A stretch of DNA of 64,000 bases from an uncultured Caulobacterales bacterium (lineage in GTDB: Bacteria > Pseudomonadota > Alphaproteobacteria > Caulobacterales > Caulobacteraceae), in contig CAISEP010000017.1 of assembly GCA_903884425.1 (NCBI GenBank), positions 248,001 through 312,000 of the forward strand, read 5' to 3'. The notes beneath the pieces were generated by a model. That model had not been told where the DNA came from, ran no database searches, and was given only the letters and a program-made list of their open reading frames with translations. The position numbers and the translations under genes were made by a program. How positions within the stretch are numbered: the first letter of the stretch is position 1; every line of letters starts with the position of its first letter. Shown here piece by piece: positions 10,204-17,985 of the stretch.

Positions 10204-11220
10204 ATGAGACCTGCAACCTCGCGGCCGGGGCTGGCCCTCCTCCTGGTCGGCCTTACCCTTAGTGCCGCTGCTGGCCGGGCCGGTGCTGGGGAACTCCCCC
10301 CTCCTGCCGCCGCACCGGCCGTAGCCCTGCGCGTGGGCGAATATGGCGGCCTGACCCCCGACGCGCCCAGCTACACGGCCTATGAGCAGGACGGGCGGCT
10401 GCATCTGCGCCGCAATGACGGCCCGGCACCGGGGGAGGTTCCCCTCCCCTCCGCGGAGGACCCGTTCGTCCTGGGCCCGGCGCAGGTCACGGGCCTCAAG
10501 CTCAACGGCCAGGTCATTGCCCGCATCGATCTGGGGGCCATGCGGGTGGCGCAGATCCGCGCCGGGGTCCATGTGCCCAGACCCGGGGACGGCGCGGACC
10601 TGCATCCCCCGGCGGAACCGCCGCCCCGCCGGGCCTCTGACCTGGTCGATCTTCGCACCCTGGACCCCGGCCTGCGCTTCGACATCCGCTATGCAGGCAC
10701 GGACAACTTCATGGGCTTTCCCCTGTACGAACGGGCCGGAGCCTGGCTGCAGCGCCCGGCGGCGGAGGCCCTGGTGCGGGCCAATGCGGCGCTGCGGCCC
10801 TATGGTTTCGGCCTGATGATCCATGACGGCTACCGGCCCTGGCGGGTGACGAAGCTGTTCTGGGATGCCACGCCGCCGGACGCGCACATCTTCGTGGCAG
10901 ACCCGGCCAAGGGCTCGCGGCACAACCGGGGCTGCGCCGTGGACCTGACCCTCTATGACCTGAAGACCGGCCAGGCGGTGGAGATGACCAGCCGCTATGA
11001 CGAGATGTCCCCCCGGGCCTTTGCCGACTATCCCGGCGGGACCAGCCTGCAGCGCTGGCGGCGCGACCTGCTGCGCCGGGTGATGGAGGCCCAGGGCTTC
11101 GACGTCTATCCGCAGGAATGGTGGCATTTCGACTACCGGTCCTGGGCGGACTATGCGATCGGCACGGCCTCCTTTACGGAACTGAAACAGGCGGCGGGAC
11201 AGCGTCCGCCCTCCCACTGA
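10204..11220 (+). CDS. VanX-type D-alanyl-D-alanine dipeptidase (peptidase M15D), exported
   Basis: Zinc dipeptidase of 338 residues. An N-terminal signal-like hydrophobic stretch (residues 8-28) is followed by an extra region of about 110 residues with no recognised domain, then the M15D catalytic domain from about 145. Zinc ligands and active-site residues are in place: SRHNRGCAVDLTL (His240, Asp247), EWWHFDY (Glu305, His308) and DGYRPWR (Arg211). Likely hydrolyses D-Ala-D-Ala or related dipeptides from peptidoglycan in the periplasm, for recycling or nutrition. No vanA/vanH/vanS genes are nearby, so glycopeptide resistance is not implied. It starts 4 bp after the upstream crotonase stop. 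Confidence 0.9.
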   Translation: MRPATSRPGLALLLVGLTLSAAAGRAGAGELPPPAAAPAVALRVGEYGGLTPDAPSYTAYEQDGRLHLRRNDGPAPGEVPLPSAEDPFVLGPAQVTGLKLNGQVIARIDLGAMRVAQIRAGVHVPRPGDGADLHPPAEPPPRRASDLVDLRTLDPGLRFDIRYAGTDNFMGFPLYERAGAWLQRPAAEALVRANAALRPYGFGLMIHDGYRPWRVTKLFWDATPPDAHIFVADPAKGSRHNRGCAVDLTLYDLKTGQAVEMTSRYDEMSPRAFADYPGGTSLQRWRRDLLRRVMEAQGFDVYPQEWWHFDYRSWADYAIGTASFTELKQAAGQRPPSH

Positions 11221-11240
11221 CACCTGCTGCGGATCGATCC

Positions 11241-11696
11241 ATGACCACTACCGACATGCCCACTGCCGATGCCGCCGTGTCCGGCCCCGACCTGAACGAC
11301 GCCCTGGGCTTCGTGCGGCGGGTGGAGATGAGCGTGGAGGGTCGCGCCACGGTGGAGTATCTGGCCGGTCGCCACATGTGCCATTCCGGCGGCGTGGTGC
11401 AGGGCGGGTTCATCACCGGCTGGATCGACGCGGCCATGGCCCACGCGGTGATGGCCATGACCGGCTTCGAGATGACCCCCATGTCCCTGGAACTGAAGGT
11501 CAGCTTCTTCGCCCCCGCCCGTCCCGGGCCGGTCTTCGCCGAGGCCTGGGTGGAGCAGAAGGGCAAGTCCACCTGCTTCGTCGAGGGTCGCCTGAAGGAC
11601 GGCAACGGCACGGTGCTGGCCAAGGCCTCCTCCACCATCCGGCTGATTCCCCGGCACAAGGTGGAGGCGGGATCGCGGCAGGCCGTGGGCGGCTGA
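11241..11696 (+). CDS. PaaI-type hotdog thioesterase
   Basis: Protein of 151 residues with a single hotdog fold of the PaaI/YbgC-like acyl-CoA thioesterase family. The signature segment HSGGVVQGGFITGWIDAAMA holds the Gly-rich turn and catalytic Asp of the family, followed by SLELKVSFFAPARPG. It probably hydrolyses an aryl- or acyl-CoA to free CoA. The start at 11241 (MTTTDMPT) lies 20 bp after the dipeptidase stop; the ribosome-binding site is weak, with only GCGGAT upstream. It may be the last gene of the 9.4-11.7 kb run. Confidence 0.87.
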   Translation: MTTTDMPTADAAVSGPDLNDALGFVRRVEMSVEGRATVEYLAGRHMCHSGGVVQGGFITGWIDAAMAHAVMAMTGFEMTPMSLELKVSFFAPARPGPVFAEAWVEQKGKSTCFVEGRLKDGNGTVLAKASSTIRLIPRHKVEAGSRQAVGG

Positions 11697-12052
11697 TCGG
11701 CCACTGTCGCCAAATTGGCGCAGTTTACCCGGATCCAGCGGACCTCGCCCCGGGTCCGACCGGTTCGGCTTGACCCGGGGCGGGGCACCCCGTACGAGGG
11801 AATTTCCCTGAGCCCACGGCTCGCTTCGGACAGGCTGGACGCGCATGTTCACGACCTCGGCAGATCGAAACTTGCTGATCGGCCGTGGCGTCAAAAGCGT
11901 CTCGTCGATCCCGGCCCGCGAGGGGGCAGCCGCCCGGACCTGAGGTCCGCACCCGGCTCCCCACCCCTCCCGGGCGCTGCGCTCCGGAGGGACAATTCTT
12001 CCCAGATCAGCGCAACGCCCGGGTCATCCCACGGATTTCCCAAGGCTCTCCC
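11697..12052 (+). other. Structured 356-bp intergenic leader before the MATE gene
   Basis: No convincing gene. The region holds a 13-nt palindrome CGCCAAATTGGCG (11708-11720), a strong hairpin (11743-11785), a smaller stem CGGCAGATC / GATCGGCCG (11858-11885) with a 10-nt loop, and GGACC-TGA-GGTCC (11936-11948). This density of inverted repeats over a long 5' leader suggests a cis-acting RNA, a small RNA, or a terminator followed by a regulated promoter. No known riboswitch consensus could be assigned by eye. Confidence 0.5.
11743..11785. terminator. Strong GC-rich hairpin between thioesterase and MATE genes
   Basis: Arms CCTCGCCCCGGGTC and GACCCGGGGCGGGG pair over 14 positions with one mismatch around a 15-nt loop, which itself can form CCGA/TCGG. 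It lies 46 bp after the thioesterase stop. There is no T-run, so it may be a terminator core, a structured RNA element or both. Confidence 0.45.
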
Positions 12053-13507
12053 ATGCTGTCCCCTGAAGTCACCCGCCCTGAACGCCCCTCCGCGCCCCTG
12101 TGGCAGCGGCGGGGTCTGGCGACCCACCCCCTGACCGGGGAGCTGGCGGCCCTGATGCGGCTGGCCGCCCCCCTGATCCTGACCCAGCTGGCGCAGATGG
12201 CCATCATGACCACCGACGTGGTGATGCTGGGCCGTCTGTCCACCCATGCCCTGGCCGCCGCGGCGCTGGGCAACACGGTCTTCTATTTCTGCTGGCTGCT
12301 GGCCACGGGCCCGGCCCAGGCCGTCTCGCCGATCATCGCCAACCTGATCGGGGCTCATGGAGAAGGGGCTGTTCGCCTCCGGGCCGGGGTCCGGCGGACC
12401 GTGCGCATGGGCCTTTGGTCGTCGGTCCTGACCACCCTGCCCCTGGCCCTGATCCTGATGTTCGCCAGGCCGATCCTGATCGCCCTGGGGCAGGAGCCGT
12501 CCCTGGCCGAGGATGCGGGCAAGTTCAGCTCCATGCTGGCCATCGGCCTGCCCTTTTCCATCGGCTTCCAGGTGCTGCGGAACTACGCCACGGCGCTGGG
12601 CCGCACGCGGGAGGGGCTGTGGGTGATGATCGCCTCCATCGGCTGGAACGCCGCGGCGGACTACGCCCTGATCTTCGGCAAGTTCGGCGCGCCGAAGCTC
12701 GGCATCATCGGCGGGGGCCTTGCCACGTCCAGCTCGTCGGTGTTCGCCTTCCTCGCCCTGCTGGCCCTGGTGCTGACCTCCCCGGAGCTGAAGCGGTTCC
12801 GCATCCTGCGCCGGGCCCATCACGGCCGCCGCAAGCCCCTGGTGGAGCTGATCCGCCTCGGCGGGCCCATCGGCGTGACCATGCTGCTGGAGGCCATGCT
12901 GTTCAACTGCATGACCCTGCTGGTGGGGACCTTCGGGGCCAATCCGCTCGCTGCGCACCAGATCGCCCTGAACGTGGCCAGCTTCACCTTCATGGTGCCG
13001 CTGGGAGTGGCCATGGCCACCACCGTCCGGGTCGGCCAGTTCGCCGGGGCCGGGGACACGGCGGGGGCCCGGCGGGCGGGCTATGTGGCCATGGCCACCG
13101 GCACGGCGCTTGCCGGTCTGTCGGCCGCCATGATGCTGTTCGCCGGCGCGCCGATCGCGAGGCTGTACGTGTCCGGTCGCGCGCCCGCGGACCTGGAGGT
13201 GATCCGGCTGACCACCCAGTTCCTGGTGGTGGCCGCCGCCTTCCAGCTGGCCGACGCCCTGCAGGTGGTGGGCAATCTGGCCCTGCGGGGGCTGAAGGAT
13301 GCCCGGGCGCCGATGATCATCGCCGCGGCCAGCTACTGGCTGGTGGGTGCGCCCCTGTGCGTTGCCCTGGGCGTCGGGCTGGGCTGGAAGGGACTGGGCG
13401 TGTGGATCGGCCTGGCCGTCGGGCTGGGGGTGGCGGCAGTGCTGATGCTGTGGCGCTTCATCGCCCTGACCCATCCCCGGCGGCGGCGGGATCTGGGCTC
13501 TGTTTGA
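12053..13507 (+). CDS. MATE-family multidrug/toxin exporter (NorM-like)
   Basis: Inner-membrane cation-coupled antiporter of 484 residues with about 12 hydrophobic segments in two related halves. Typical MATE features are an N-terminal segment LMRLAAPLILTQLAQMA, TDVVMLGRLST, and a second-half start IGVTMLLEAMLF with GTFGANPLAAHQIALN. The start at 12053 (MLSPEV) is the first ATG giving a normal cytoplasmic N-terminus; the open frame upstream lies in the structured leader. Expected to export cationic drugs or metabolites in exchange for Na+ or H+. The long leader suggests induction at the RNA level. The secernin-like gene follows after 30 bp. Confidence 0.92.
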   Translation: MLSPEVTRPERPSAPLWQRRGLATHPLTGELAALMRLAAPLILTQLAQMAIMTTDVVMLGRLSTHALAAAALGNTVFYFCWLLATGPAQAVSPIIANLIGAHGEGAVRLRAGVRRTVRMGLWSSVLTTLPLALILMFARPILIALGQEPSLAEDAGKFSSMLAIGLPFSIGFQVLRNYATALGRTREGLWVMIASIGWNAAADYALIFGKFGAPKLGIIGGGLATSSSSVFAFLALLALVLTSPELKRFRILRRAHHGRRKPLVELIRLGGPIGVTMLLEAMLFNCMTLLVGTFGANPLAAHQIALNVASFTFMVPLGVAMATTVRVGQFAGAGDTAGARRAGYVAMATGTALAGLSAAMMLFAGAPIARLYVSGRAPADLEVIRLTTQFLVVAAAFQLADALQVVGNLALRGLKDARAPMIIAAASYWLVGAPLCVALGVGLGWKGLGVWIGLAVGLGVAAVLMLWRFIALTHPRRRRDLGSV

Positions 13508-13537
13508 GTCCGCCCCGGGGCGGTGTAGCGTGACGCC

Positions 13538-14893
13538 ATGTGCGACACCCTCACCGCCCTGGGACCGGCCACCGCCGACGGCCGCACCCTGTTCGCCAAG
13601 AACTCGGACCGGGAGCGGAACGAGGCGCAGGGGGTGGCCTTCCATCCGGCCCGCCACGCCCCGCCCGGCGCGCGCCTGAAGGCCACCTATGTCGAGATCG
13701 ACGAGGTGCCGGAGACCCGGCCCTGCCTCCTGTCCCGGCCCTTCTGGATGTGGGGAGCGGAGATGGGGGCCAACGACCGGGGCGTGGTGATCGGCAACGA
13801 GGCCATGCACGCCCTCGTCCCCCCGTCCCGCGTCCCGGCCCTGACCGGCATGGACCTGGTGCGCCTGGGGCTGGAGCGGGGAGCCACCGCCCGCGCCGCC
13901 GTCGACGTGATCACCGGCCTTCTGGAGCGTCACGGCCAGGGCGGGAACTGCGGCCACCTGAACCCCTTCCACTATCACAACGGCTTCATCATCGCCGACC
14001 CGACCGAGGCCTATGTGCTGGAGACGGTGGGTCGCTGGTGGATCGTGGAGCGGGTGACGGGGGCGCGGGCCCTGTCCAACGCCCTCTCCATCGGCCGGGA
14101 GCGGCACGGGATCAGCCCGGCCCTGCTGGAGCATGCCCGGACGCAGGGCTGGACCGACGCCGAGGACCGCTTCGACTTCGCGGACCGGCTGATCGATCCG
14201 GCGAAGGATGCCGCCACCTTCGGCCGGGGGCGCTGCGCTCGGGCGGGCCAGCTGCTGGCGCGCAAGGCCGGGGCCCTGACCCTGCCGGACCTGATGGCCG
14301 TGCTCCGCGACCATGGGGAGGAGGCGGACGGGGACGAGGACTGGTCGCCGCGCAAGACGAAGGTCCGCTCCATCTGCATGCATGCCGCCAGCGGGGCCCG
14401 GCGCAGCCAATCGGTGGCGGCCATGGCTTCGGAGCTGGCACCGGGGGCCCCGCGGCACTGGGTGACGGCCACCTCCGCCCCCTGTCTCAGCCTGTTCCGG
14501 CCGGTGGGTCCGTCCCTGACCCCGCCGCCGCACGGGCCGCCTCCGATCGACCGCTTCGACGCCGAAAGCCTGTGGTGGCGGCACGAGCGGTTCCACCGCC
14601 GCGCGCTGGCCTGCTTCCCGGAGGTGCTGGCCGAGCTGGCACCGGAACGGGATGCCGCCGAGGCCCGCTTCCGCGCCCGGATGGACGCAGCCTGGTGTCA
14701 GGGCGAGGCGGCGGCGGAGGCCGCGGCGGCGGACTGCTGGGCCGAGGCGGACGCGCTGGAGACCGCCTGGCGCGACCGGCTGGCCGCCCGGCCCCGACCG
14801 CGCCGCTCGGCCCTTGGTCGTAGCGGGGCGCTGGCCTGGGCCCGGCTGAGCACGGCGGCGGGCCTGCCGCCCCCCTCATCTGATCGCCGTTAA
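13538..14893 (+). CDS. Secernin-like C69-family peptidase (Ntn hydrolase)
   Basis: Protein of 451 residues that begins MCDTLTALGPATADG. Removal of the initiator Met would expose Cys2 as the N-terminal nucleophile of the C69/U34 family, so the start is fixed by the catalytic residue. Further family segments are FAKNSDRERNE, CLLSRPFWMWGAEMGAN and VVIGNEAMHA. C69 members are dipeptidases, while secernin homologues have largely unknown substrates. No signal peptide is visible, so it acts in the cytoplasm. The C-terminal ~80 residues are Ala/Arg-rich and poorly conserved-looking. It lies 30 bp after the MATE gene and may share its transcript. Confidence 0.88.
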   Translation: MCDTLTALGPATADGRTLFAKNSDRERNEAQGVAFHPARHAPPGARLKATYVEIDEVPETRPCLLSRPFWMWGAEMGANDRGVVIGNEAMHALVPPSRVPALTGMDLVRLGLERGATARAAVDVITGLLERHGQGGNCGHLNPFHYHNGFIIADPTEAYVLETVGRWWIVERVTGARALSNALSIGRERHGISPALLEHARTQGWTDAEDRFDFADRLIDPAKDAATFGRGRCARAGQLLARKAGALTLPDLMAVLRDHGEEADGDEDWSPRKTKVRSICMHAASGARRSQSVAAMASELAPGAPRHWVTATSAPCLSLFRPVGPSLTPPPHGPPPIDRFDAESLWWRHERFHRRALACFPEVLAELAPERDAAEARFRARMDAAWCQGEAAAEAAAADCWAEADALETAWRDRLAARPRPRRSALGRSGALAWARLSTAAGLPPPSSDRR

Positions 14894-14961
14894 GAATGCC
14901 CATTGCCGCCGCGGGGCGTCGCCCGTAGCATCCGGCCAACCTTGCAACGGAGCGCCTGCCC

Positions 14962-15942
14962 ATGTCCCGCACTGCCTTTGTCACCGGCGGCACCGGCTTT
15001 GTCGGTCTGAACCTCGTCCAACGGCTGATGGCCGGGGACTGGGACGTCACCGCCCTGCACCGGGCCTCGTCGGACCTGACCTATCTGAAGCGCTTCAATC
15101 CCCGCCTGGCGGTGGGGGAGATCACCGACGCCGCCTCCGTCCTGGCCGCCCTGCCCCAGGGGACGGACACGGTCTTCCACGTGGCGGGCAACACCAACAT
15201 GTGGCGCAAGAAGAACGCCGAGCAGACCCGGGACAATGTGGAGGGCACCCGCAACGTGGTGGAGGCCTGCCTCGCCCGCGGCGTGCGGCGGCTGATCGTC
15301 ACCTCCTCCATCTCCGCCTATGGGGGCGTGTCCGGCGCGGTGACGGAGGAGACCCCCAGCCTCGCCGCCCAGTCCTGGGTGAACTACGAGAAGACCAAGT
15401 GGCAGGCCCAGCAGCTGGCCCTTGCCGCCGTCCCCCGGGGGCTGGAGGTGGTGGTCATGCAGCCCGGCGCCATCATGGGCCCCTATGACATCGGCACCTG
15501 GTCGCGGATGTTCCTGATGGTGCGGGACGGCAAGCTGCCCGGCGTGCCCCCGGCGACGCTCAGCTTCACCCATGTGCGGGAGTGCGTGGCCGCCCACATC
15601 GCCGCCGCCGACCGGGGCGAGAACGGCGGCCAGTACATCCTGGCCGGCGAGAGCGCCACCATGCTGCAGCTGGTGCAGGAGATCGCGCGCCTGCTGGGCA
15701 AGCCGGTCCCCACCTCCGAGACGCCGGTGTGGGCGGTGAAGGCCATCGCCGCGGTGGGGGACTTCATGTCCACCTTCACCGGCAAGGAGCCGTCCTTCAC
15801 CCCGGAGATGGCCGAAGGGCTGGGCGGGTCCTTCACCGTCACCTCGGCCAAGGCGACGCGCGACCTGGGCTATTCCGTGGTCCCGCTGAAGACCATGGTG
15901 CGGGACTGCTATGACTGGATGGTGGCCGAGGGGCGGATCTGA
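14962..15942 (+). CDS. NAD-dependent epimerase/dehydratase family SDR (dihydroflavonol-reductase-like)
   Basis: Extended short-chain dehydrogenase of 326 residues. Motifs: nucleotide-binding TGGTGFVG at 8-15, a conserved VFHVAGNTN segment, active-site VTSSISAYGG with catalytic serine, and YEKTK (Tyr142, Lys146). This subgroup includes dihydroflavonol-4-reductase-like and 3-beta-hydroxysteroid dehydrogenase-like enzymes that reduce or oxidise a hydroxyl/ketone on a hydrophobic or sugar substrate with NAD(P)H. CAACGGAG precedes the ATG. The substrate is unknown and the surrounding genes do not specify a pathway. Confidence 0.9.
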   Translation: MSRTAFVTGGTGFVGLNLVQRLMAGDWDVTALHRASSDLTYLKRFNPRLAVGEITDAASVLAALPQGTDTVFHVAGNTNMWRKKNAEQTRDNVEGTRNVVEACLARGVRRLIVTSSISAYGGVSGAVTEETPSLAAQSWVNYEKTKWQAQQLALAAVPRGLEVVVMQPGAIMGPYDIGTWSRMFLMVRDGKLPGVPPATLSFTHVRECVAAHIAAADRGENGGQYILAGESATMLQLVQEIARLLGKPVPTSETPVWAVKAIAAVGDFMSTFTGKEPSFTPEMAEGLGGSFTVTSAKATRDLGYSVVPLKTMVRDCYDWMVAEGRI

Positions 15943-15955
15943 CGGAACTGCGGGG

Positions 15956-16177
15956 TGCGTCCTTCGAGACGCCCGGTTCCGGGGCTCCTCAGGATGACGA
16001 CCTTCTTTGACGCCCAACCCCCTGCGTCATCCTGAGGAGGGCGAATCCCGTGGTTCGAGACGGCCCTGACGGGCCTCCTCACCATGACGAAGGTTGAGTG
16101 ATCGCGCCCACACAGGCCGACGGTCGTCCTCCACGCGCGTCATCCTGAGGAGGGCGAAGCCCGTCTCGAAGGACGCA
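15956..16177. repeat. Family A repeat cluster, locus 3, with a truncated unit
   Basis: Four unit copies between convergent genes: a complete plus-strand CCT/AGG unit; a minus-strand CCT/AGG unit cut short inside its hairpin (about 16026-16050); a complete plus-strand GGT/ACC unit fused directly to the broken end; and a complete minus-strand CCT/AGG unit ending GTCTCGAAGGACGCA. The order suggests one composite element inserted into, or recombined with, another. It ends 7 bp before the stop of the opposing esterase. Confidence 0.8.
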
Positions 16178-16183
16178 GAACCC

Positions 16184-17068
16184 CTACCCCATCCGCGCCT
16201 TGATGAACGCCCCGGCATCGGCCAGCGCCGTGCGGGCATCCGCCAGGATCGGGTGGAAGAAGTGCCAGACGTGGATCATCTCCGGCCACACCTCCAGGCG
16301 CACCGGCACCTCGGCGGCCCCGGCGACCCCGGCCAGCTGGATCGAATCGTCCAGCAGGGTCTCCGCCGAGCCCACCTGGATCAGCAGGGGCGCCAGGCCC
16401 TTCAGATCCCCGTGGATCGGTGCCGCCAGGGGCGTGCGGGGGTCCTTGCCATTGAGATAGAGCCCGGCCCAGGCCAGCAGGGCCGCGCCCTGGACCATGG
16501 GGTCCTCCTCCGCCTTGCCGGTGATGCTGGCCCCGAGGGACTCCATGTCCACCCACGGGCTGATGGCAAAGCCGCAGGCCGGTTGCGGCAGGCCCGCCTG
16601 CCTGGCTGCCAGCAGGGTGGCCACCGTCAGGCCGCCGCCGGCGCTGTCGCCCGCAATGGCGATGTGCTGGGGCTTGATCCCCTGGTCGAGCAGGCCCTTG
16701 TAGGCGGCCAGGGCGTCGTCCACCGCGGCAGGGAACGGATGTTCCGGCGCCAGGCGGTAGTCGATGGCCAGCGTCCGGGTCCCGGCCACCCGACCCAGCT
16801 CCGACGCCAGGTGCCGGTGGCTGAGGATGGAGCCGATCACATAGCCGCCCCCGTGCAGATACAGCACCACCCGGTCCACCGCCGCGGCCGGGGTCTGCGA
16901 CCACTCTCCCGGCACGCCGCCGACGGTGGCGGAGGTCAGGATCACGTCGTCAGCGGTGGGGAACATGGCCCCGAGCCCGTCGTACATCTGGCGCAGCTCC
17001 ACCAGCCCCTCCGGCGCGGGGGAGGCGCTGAGCATGGCGCGAATGGTGGTGATTTCAGGGTTGGCCAT
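16184..17068 (-). CDS. HSL-family alpha/beta hydrolase (esterase/lipase)
   Basis: Cytoplasmic esterase of 294 residues in the hormone-sensitive-lipase family (family IV). Oxyanion motif HGGGY starts at 72, nucleophile elbow GDSAGG has Ser142, the acid residue is in SAETLLDDS, and the catalytic His is in the IHVWHFF segment near the C-terminus. YRLAPEHPFPA is a hallmark of the family. The start at 17068 (MANPEIT) has GGGAGA upstream; the open frame extends further but with Arg/Pro-rich residues lacking family similarity. Substrates are typically short acyl esters. It is divergent from the LmbE-type gene over 143 bp. Confidence 0.91.
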   Translation of the reverse strand: MANPEITTIRAMLSASPAPEGLVELRQMYDGLGAMFPTADDVILTSATVGGVPGEWSQTPAAAVDRVVLYLHGGGYVIGSILSHRHLASELGRVAGTRTLAIDYRLAPEHPFPAAVDDALAAYKGLLDQGIKPQHIAIAGDSAGGGLTVATLLAARQAGLPQPACGFAISPWVDMESLGASITGKAEEDPMVQGAALLAWAGLYLNGKDPRTPLAAPIHGDLKGLAPLLIQVGSAETLLDDSIQLAGVAGAAEVPVRLEVWPEMIHVWHFFHPILADARTALADAGAFIKARMG

Positions 17069-17211
17069 GGTCGTCTCCCGCGGGGCGTGTCTGTTTGTGA
17101 TTGCCCCCATTGCGGGGCGCCGCACCGCCGGAGTCAACCGCCGCGCCGCCCCCGGGGCTGACGCCTGCGTGCGAACCCGGCTAGGCTGCGGCCGACCGAC
17201 CGGAGTTCCCA

Positions 17212-17985
17212 ATGGCCACCATCCTCGCCCTGCACGCCCATCCCGACGATATCGAGGAGCTGTGCGCCGGAACCCTGGCCCGCCTCTCCGCCGCCGGGCA
17301 CACGGTGCGGCTGGCGACCGCCACGGCGGGGGAGTGCGGGTCGGACGCCACCGACCTTGCCGCCACCGGCGCCCTGCGCAAGGGCGAGGCCGCCCGGTCC
17401 GCGGCCCTGATCGGGGCGGAGTACGCCTGCGCGGGCCTGCCGGACCTGGGGGTGTTCAACTGCGACGACCACCGCCGCCGGATCACCGAGCTGATCCGCT
17501 GGGCCCGGGCGGAGATCGTCATCGCCCCCTCGCCCGTGGACTACCATCCGGACCACGAGGCGGTGAGCCTCTTGGTGCGGGACGGATGCTTCGCCGCCTC
17601 GGTCCCCAACTACGCCACCGGCCCGTCGGCCCCGCTGGCGGCGATCCCGCACCTCTATTTCACCGACCCGATCGAGGGCCGGGACCGGGACGGGCGAAGG
17701 GTCGCCGCGGATTTTGGCGTGGAGGTGTCGGACCAGATGGCGGTGAAGCGCGCCATGCTGGCCTGCCACGAGAGCCAGCAGGCCTGGGTCGCCCGGCAGC
17801 ACGGGATCGCGGACCATACCGGCGGCATGGTCCGCTTCGCCGCGTGGCGGGGCAAGGCCTTCGGCGTGGCCCATGCGGAGGGCTTCCGCCACTACCGCCA
17901 CCATCCCTATCCCCGCACGCCCCTGTTGCAGGACCTGCTGGGAGAAGCGGTGCGTCAGCCGTTGCCCGACGCCGCCGCATCATAG
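17212..17985 (+). CDS. PIG-L/LmbE-type zinc deacetylase
   Basis: Zinc-dependent N-deacetylase family protein of 257 residues. The metal-binding motif HAHPDD is at 8-13, with a second ligand region YHPDHEA near residue 110. The family includes MshB, GlcNAc-PI deacetylase and bacillithiol BshB enzymes, all removing acetyl from an amino sugar. The neighbouring convergent gene is a Gfo/Idh/MocA sugar oxidoreductase, and the two coding regions overlap tail-to-tail by 31 bp. That pairing hints at catabolism or remodelling of an N-acetylated sugar, which is inference. GGAG lies 8 bases before the ATG. Confidence 0.88.
   Translation: MATILALHAHPDDIEELCAGTLARLSAAGHTVRLATATAGECGSDATDLAATGALRKGEAARSAALIGAEYACAGLPDLGVFNCDDHRRRITELIRWARAEIVIAPSPVDYHPDHEAVSLLVRDGCFAASVPNYATGPSAPLAAIPHLYFTDPIEGRDRDGRRVAADFGVEVSDQMAVKRAMLACHESQQAWVARQHGIADHTGGMVRFAAWRGKAFGVAHAEGFRHYRHHPYPRTPLLQDLLGEAVRQPLPDAAAS

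Noticed and set aside
10204-11220. Vancomycin resistance determinant
   Set aside because: Only the VanX-type dipeptidase is present; no ligase, dehydrogenase or VanRS pair is nearby, and the organism appears Gram-negative.
11697-12052. Split tmRNA, 4.5S RNA or 6S RNA gene
   Set aside because: No sequence coding an ssrA-type tag, no GGAAGG-type SRP loop and no 6S-like long rod could be seen. The region is reported only as structured.
11891-14596. Open frame of about 900 codons antisense to the MATE and secernin-like genes
   Set aside because: It spans two unrelated real genes and their gap, with biased composition and no domains.
17212-17985. Lincomycin or mycothiol biosynthesis gene (LmbE/MshB)
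   Set aside because: The family name is historical; no other genes for these pathways are present.
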